From Gammaproteobacteria bacterium (lineage in GTDB: Bacteria; Pseudomonadota; Gammaproteobacteria; Natronospirales; REEB76), in assembly GCA_018971365.1 (NCBI GenBank), contig JAGXAZ010000004.1:1-38886 (forward strand): 38,886 bases of DNA. The letters run 5' to 3'. A model generated the notes under the pieces. That model was not told the origin of the DNA and searched no databases. It saw only the letters and a program-made list of their open reading frames with translations. The position numbers were made by a program, and so were the translations under genes. Of this stretch, positions 34,837 through 38,886 are shown piece after piece (position 1 is the stretch's first letter; each line of letters starts with the position of its first letter).

Positions 34837-36978
34837 ATGCACCTGTTTATACCAGCAATCTGGATGGTGTCCGGTTTTTCGCTGTTCGCGGGAACCTATT
34901 TCATCATCTCAGGGGTATGGCACCGCCGCGAGCCCGGCTTTCTGGCATTCGGACTGCTGTGCGTGTTGATTGCCTTGTGCATGATCGTGACGGCTGCGTT
35001 CTATGCAATTCAATCCATAGAGGCGGCCATGATTCTGGCACACATCAAGATTGCGGTCCTGTGCCTTGCCTATCCTACCGCGGTGTGGTTCCTGGCCGAG
35101 TACACACAACTGCGCAACCGCAGGTACTGGCTGATTGGTGCGTGGCTGGTATTCGGCATTCTTTTTATTGCGGACCTCATGCCGTTCCGCGGCCTGTGGT
35201 ACTCCGCCATGACCACCGATGAACCGCTGGCCTTGCCCTGGCATGAAATCCTGACCGGGTTTTTCGGAAGTCCCGGACCTTTCGCTTACTTCTATCACGT
35301 GGCTGTGTCCGCGTTTTTCATCTGGGTTCTTTGGCGCTGCGTGATGTTGTGGCGTGAAGATCACGTAGCCAAAGCCTGGCCGCTTACGCTTTACCTGGTC
35401 GTTCAGACGGCGGCACTCCTGCACGACCAGATCATTGCGCCGCTGAATCTGCACGGCCCGGCATTTACGGATTTTGCCCTGTTGGCGCTGGTGCTGATCA
35501 TGAGTTTCACGTTGCGCCGCGACATGCAGGCGCGCGCGCGCGCACTGGATCAAAACGTCAACGCGCTGCAGGCCGAAACTCTGCAGCGTCAGCGCGTGGA
35601 AGAACACCTGCAGCACATGGCCTATCACGATTTCCTCACGGACCTGCCGAACCGCCGGTTGCTGCATAAGGTCCTGCGCGGAGCGTTGACCCAGCATCGA
35701 ATTTCCGGGAAATACGGCGCCATCGTGTTCCTGGACCTGGACCACTTCAAGACCATCAACGATTCCCTTGGCCATCATACGGGCGATGAGCTGCTGAAAC
35801 TCGTCGCCGTGCGCCTGCAAAGCGCCCTGCCGGAAACCCACTTTGTGTGCCGGTTGGGAGGCGACGAGTTCGCCGTGGTGCTGAGCAACCTGGAAAAGAG
35901 TCGGGAATTGGCGCGCACACGTGCACTGCACGCCGTGCACACCCTGACCGCGAGTCTGGCACAACCGTTCAAGATCGGTCAGCACGAACTCACTATCGGT
36001 GCCAGCACCGGCGTCAGCGTGTTCCCGGACAGCAACGCCGACGAAAGCGGCATCCTGCGGCAGGCGGACATGGCGCTGTTCAGCGCCAAAGCCGCGGGTC
36101 GCAATACCTCCGCGGTGTTTGCCAGCCAGATGCAGGCCGAGGCCAGCCGTCGCATGGTGGTGGAAAAGGGGTTGCGCGTCGCACTCGAACGCCGCGAACT
36201 CAAGCTCTATTACCAGCCGCAGGTGGATATCTCCGGCAAGGTGATCGGCGCCGAAGCGCTGCTGCGCTGGTTTCACCCGGATCTGGGTTTCATCGAACCG
36301 CGGCATTTCGTACCGGTGGCGGAAGAGACCGGCCTGATTCACGCCATTGGCGACTTTGTCCTGCACAGCGTGTGCGCGCAGCTTCGCACCTGGGACGAAG
36401 ATCGCATGCCTGCACCCCAGCGTCTGTCGTTGAATATCAGTCCCTGGCAACTGGCCACCCGCGGCTTCGTCACCAAAGTGCAATCCGCGACACAATCGGC
36501 GGGAATTGAGCCTTCGCGGCTCACCCTGGAGATCACCGAGCATGCCCTGCTGCAGGACATGGACGAAGTGGTGCATGCGATTCAGGAATTGAACGCACTG
36601 GGTGCGCGGTTTTCGATAGACGATTTCGGCGCCGGGTATTCGGCACTGGGTTCGATCAAAAAACTGCCGCTGCAGGAACTCAAGATTGACCGTCTGTTCA
36701 TCAACGAAATGAGACTGGACCGCAAAGACAATTTCATCGAGACCATCATCGCCATGGCCCGGACCATGAATCTGCTGGTAATCGCCGAAGGTGTGGAAAG
36801 CGAGGCGCAACGCACCGCGCTGATGTCCATGGGTTGCCTGGGCTTTCAGGGTTATCTGATCAGTGCACCGCTGTCAGTGCGTGAATTCGAGCACTGGTTG
36901 CTGGGCACTCGGCCACGGCCGCAGGCAACGTTGAACGTTCAGCAACAAAACGTAAAGATCGAAACCCGGGGCCGCTGA
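34837..36978 (+). CDS. Membrane GGDEF-EAL protein
   Basis: 713 aa; N-terminal TM sensor, CRLGGDEFAVV, GAEALLRWFHP, IDDFGAGYSALGSIKKLPLQELKIDR. Confidence 0.93.
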   Translation: MHLFIPAIWMVSGFSLFAGTYFIISGVWHRREPGFLAFGLLCVLIALCMIVTAAFYAIQSIEAAMILAHIKIAVLCLAYPTAVWFLAEYTQLRNRRYWLIGAWLVFGILFIADLMPFRGLWYSAMTTDEPLALPWHEILTGFFGSPGPFAYFYHVAVSAFFIWVLWRCVMLWREDHVAKAWPLTLYLVVQTAALLHDQIIAPLNLHGPAFTDFALLALVLIMSFTLRRDMQARARALDQNVNALQAETLQRQRVEEHLQHMAYHDFLTDLPNRRLLHKVLRGALTQHRISGKYGAIVFLDLDHFKTINDSLGHHTGDELLKLVAVRLQSALPETHFVCRLGGDEFAVVLSNLEKSRELARTRALHAVHTLTASLAQPFKIGQHELTIGASTGVSVFPDSNADESGILRQADMALFSAKAAGRNTSAVFASQMQAEASRRMVVEKGLRVALERRELKLYYQPQVDISGKVIGAEALLRWFHPDLGFIEPRHFVPVAEETGLIHAIGDFVLHSVCAQLRTWDEDRMPAPQRLSLNISPWQLATRGFVTKVQSATQSAGIEPSRLTLEITEHALLQDMDEVVHAIQELNALGARFSIDDFGAGYSALGSIKKLPLQELKIDRLFINEMRLDRKDNFIETIIAMARTMNLLVIAEGVESEAQRTALMSMGCLGFQGYLISAPLSVREFEHWLLGTRPRPQATLNVQQQNVKIETRGR

Positions 36979-37017
36979 CAAACGCGGCTTGCCGCAACCA
37001 CAGGCGGGCGCAGCCCT

Positions 37018-38886
37018 ATGCCATTGTTTTTGCCTATCGTATGGATTATCGCCGGCTTCACGCTGGCGGCCGGCGTGTGGTGCATATCCGGAAACATCCG
37101 CGCCCAGCACACTGCATTTCTGTCGTTTGGCGTTCTCGCCATTTTGATCGCCGCTGACTTGGCGCTGACCGCCGAATATTACTCGCTGAACTCACTGATG
37201 ATGATGCGGCTGGTCTTCGGACTCCGCAGTATGCTGATCTGTATCATATTCCCGGTTGCTGTGTGGTTCATCGGCACTTATACACGATTGCGAAAAACCG
37301 AGTACTGGGCCGCCACTTCGGGCCTGATATATGCGGTATTTTTCATTGCCTACCTTTGGTCGGGAGGCAACTGGTTTTACACCAATTGGACCATGCAGCC
37401 CTCGTTCGTGTTTCTGGGAGAGACTCTCTCTTGGGCAAACAACACAGGGGGCCCATGGTTAGTGTATTTCAGCGCTGCAAACGATGCGGTTTTCGTGTGG
37501 GCGTTGTGGCGCTGTGGCGCAATGTGGCGCGCTGGCCTTCACTACAAAGCGCTTCCGCTCACCATCTATTTCTTGCTCCAGGCAGCAGCGGTGGTAAACG
37601 ACCAGCTCATGGGCACAAAGCATGAGCCATTTATCCAACTCGGGCAATTCGCATTCCTGGGGCTGGTCGTAGTCATGGGTGTGTCGCTGATCCTGGAAAC
37701 GCGGCGCCGCGAAGAAGCGTTCTACAAAACCGTGGGCGCCCTGCAGTCGGAAACCGCGAAACGCAAGCGCTACGAAGCGCGATTGAATTATCTGGCAACG
37801 CACGATCCGCTCACCGACCTGCCGAACCGGCGACAGTTGCGCACCATACTCGATACCACTCTGCAACAATACCAGACCAGCGGCGACCTCGGCGCCATCG
37901 TGTTCCTGGACCTGGATCATTTCAAGACCATCAACGATTCGCTCGGCCACCAGGTCGGCGACAAGCTGTTGCGTTTGATTGCCGAGCGCCTGCGCAACGC
38001 CCTGCCGGAAACACGCTGCGTCAGCCGCTTGGGCGGCGATGAATTCGCGGTGGTGATCGGGGATCTTGGCCGGGACCGCACTCAGGCCGAGGCCGCAGCT
38101 ATGCAGGCCGCGGATGCCTTGCGTGACAAACTCGCCGAGCCGTTTGCCGTCAACAATCATCAGTTCTCGGTAGGCGGCAGCGTGGGAGTATCGGTATTCC
38201 CGGAAGCCCAAAGCAGCGACGAGCAGGCGGATGTCGGTGCCCTGTTCCGTCAGGCCGATATGGCGCTATACCGCGCCAAGGCCACAGGGCGTAATCGGGC
38301 GGCGCTGTTCGCGTCACAGATGCAGCAGGACGCGCGCCTGCGCCTCGTGATCGAGGAAGGACTGCGCACCGTGCTGGATCGCGGCGAGCTTGAGCTTTAC
38401 TTCCAGCCGCAGATGGATTTCCAGAACCAATTGATCGGCGCCGAGGCGCTGTTGCGCTGGAACCACCCGCGCTACGGCTTGATCGAGCCGCAGCAGTTCA
38501 TTCCCGTGGCCGAAGAGACGGGATTAATCCACGACATCGGCGAGTTCGTGCTGACAAGCGCCTGTCGTTACTTGCAGGACTGGAACGGGGGTACCCTGGC
38601 CACGCCGCCGCGCCTGGCAATCAATGTCAGTCCCTGGCAGCTCGCCACCGTGGGCTTCGCGCGCAAGGTGAAGCGCAGTGTGACGCGCAGCGGCATTGAC
38701 CCGGCGAGTCTGACGCTGGAGATCACCGAGAGCACGGTGTTGCAGGACATCGCCGAAGTCACGCGGACCATTCTGGAGTTGAGTGCCCTGGGCGTGCGCT
38801 TTTCGATTGACGATTTCGGCTCGGGCTATTCAGCGCTGGCCTCGCTCAAGAAGCTGCCGCTGCATGAACTTAAGATTGACCGCATG
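37018..38886 (+). CDS. Second membrane GGDEF-EAL protein, truncated by window end
   Basis: ATG at 37018, open to the window edge; same architecture: SRLGGDEFAVVIGDL, GAEALLRWNHP, IDDFGSGYSALASLKKLPLHELKIDRM. Confidence 0.9.
   Translation, partial: MPLFLPIVWIIAGFTLAAGVWCISGNIRAQHTAFLSFGVLAILIAADLALTAEYYSLNSLMMMRLVFGLRSMLICIIFPVAVWFIGTYTRLRKTEYWAATSGLIYAVFFIAYLWSGGNWFYTNWTMQPSFVFLGETLSWANNTGGPWLVYFSAANDAVFVWALWRCGAMWRAGLHYKALPLTIYFLLQAAAVVNDQLMGTKHEPFIQLGQFAFLGLVVVMGVSLILETRRREEAFYKTVGALQSETAKRKRYEARLNYLATHDPLTDLPNRRQLRTILDTTLQQYQTSGDLGAIVFLDLDHFKTINDSLGHQVGDKLLRLIAERLRNALPETRCVSRLGGDEFAVVIGDLGRDRTQAEAAAMQAADALRDKLAEPFAVNNHQFSVGGSVGVSVFPEAQSSDEQADVGALFRQADMALYRAKATGRNRAALFASQMQQDARLRLVIEEGLRTVLDRGELELYFQPQMDFQNQLIGAEALLRWNHPRYGLIEPQQFIPVAEETGLIHDIGEFVLTSACRYLQDWNGGTLATPPRLAINVSPWQLATVGFARKVKRSVTRSGIDPASLTLEITESTVLQDIAEVTRTILELSALGVRFSIDDFGSGYSALASLKKLPLHELKIDRM

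Noticed and set aside
34909-36810. 633-aa minus-strand ORF
   Set aside because: Antisense to the GGDEF-EAL gene; no recognisable domain.
1-38886. CRISPR arrays, tRNA or rRNA genes
   Set aside because: No regularly spaced direct repeats or recognisable tRNA/rRNA seen by eye; tRNAscan and CRISPR finders were not run.

Overview
GC-rich gammaproteobacterial-looking window (taxonomy inferred). About 1-26 kb is an accessory metal and oxyanion resistance mosaic; about 26.4-38.9 kb looks like ordinary chromosome. The left part is a chromate (chr) island: ChrA, ChrB, a second ChrB-domain protein, rhodanese, and an Fe/Mn-SOD (ChrC-type) broken by an in-frame TAA. It also carries an intact stand-alone cytochrome b, a decayed partial second cytochrome b, an outer-membrane barrel, a type-1 cupredoxin and a secreted beta-propeller. 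A frame-broken IS30 remnant ends the island. Next is a split mer region: merD-like gene, a second disulfide oxidoreductase and merA behind a MerR-type promoter, with the Hg-type merR at the far end of a divergent arsR-rhodanese-ynfA-MerF-like operon. An IS3 transposase remnant lies between two convergent merR-family genes. The best candidate for an undescribed system is the minus-strand cassette 15655-20611: a P1B-type ATPase with YPC in place of CPC, a small HMA protein, a CcdA-type membrane protein fused to a Cys-rich cupredoxin domain, a CPHC thioredoxin-fold protein and a MerR regulator. It sits behind a perfect MerR-type operator and is divergent from a TlpA-like protein and a double-CC membrane protein that have their own MerR-type operator. 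An ArsR-OYE-GST-flavin reductase cluster carries a strong dyad in its promoter. The right end has greB, acyl-CoA dehydrogenase, ParB-like and CBS proteins, and two tandem GGDEF-EAL proteins, the second cut by the window edge. All calls come from reading the sequence; no database search was run.
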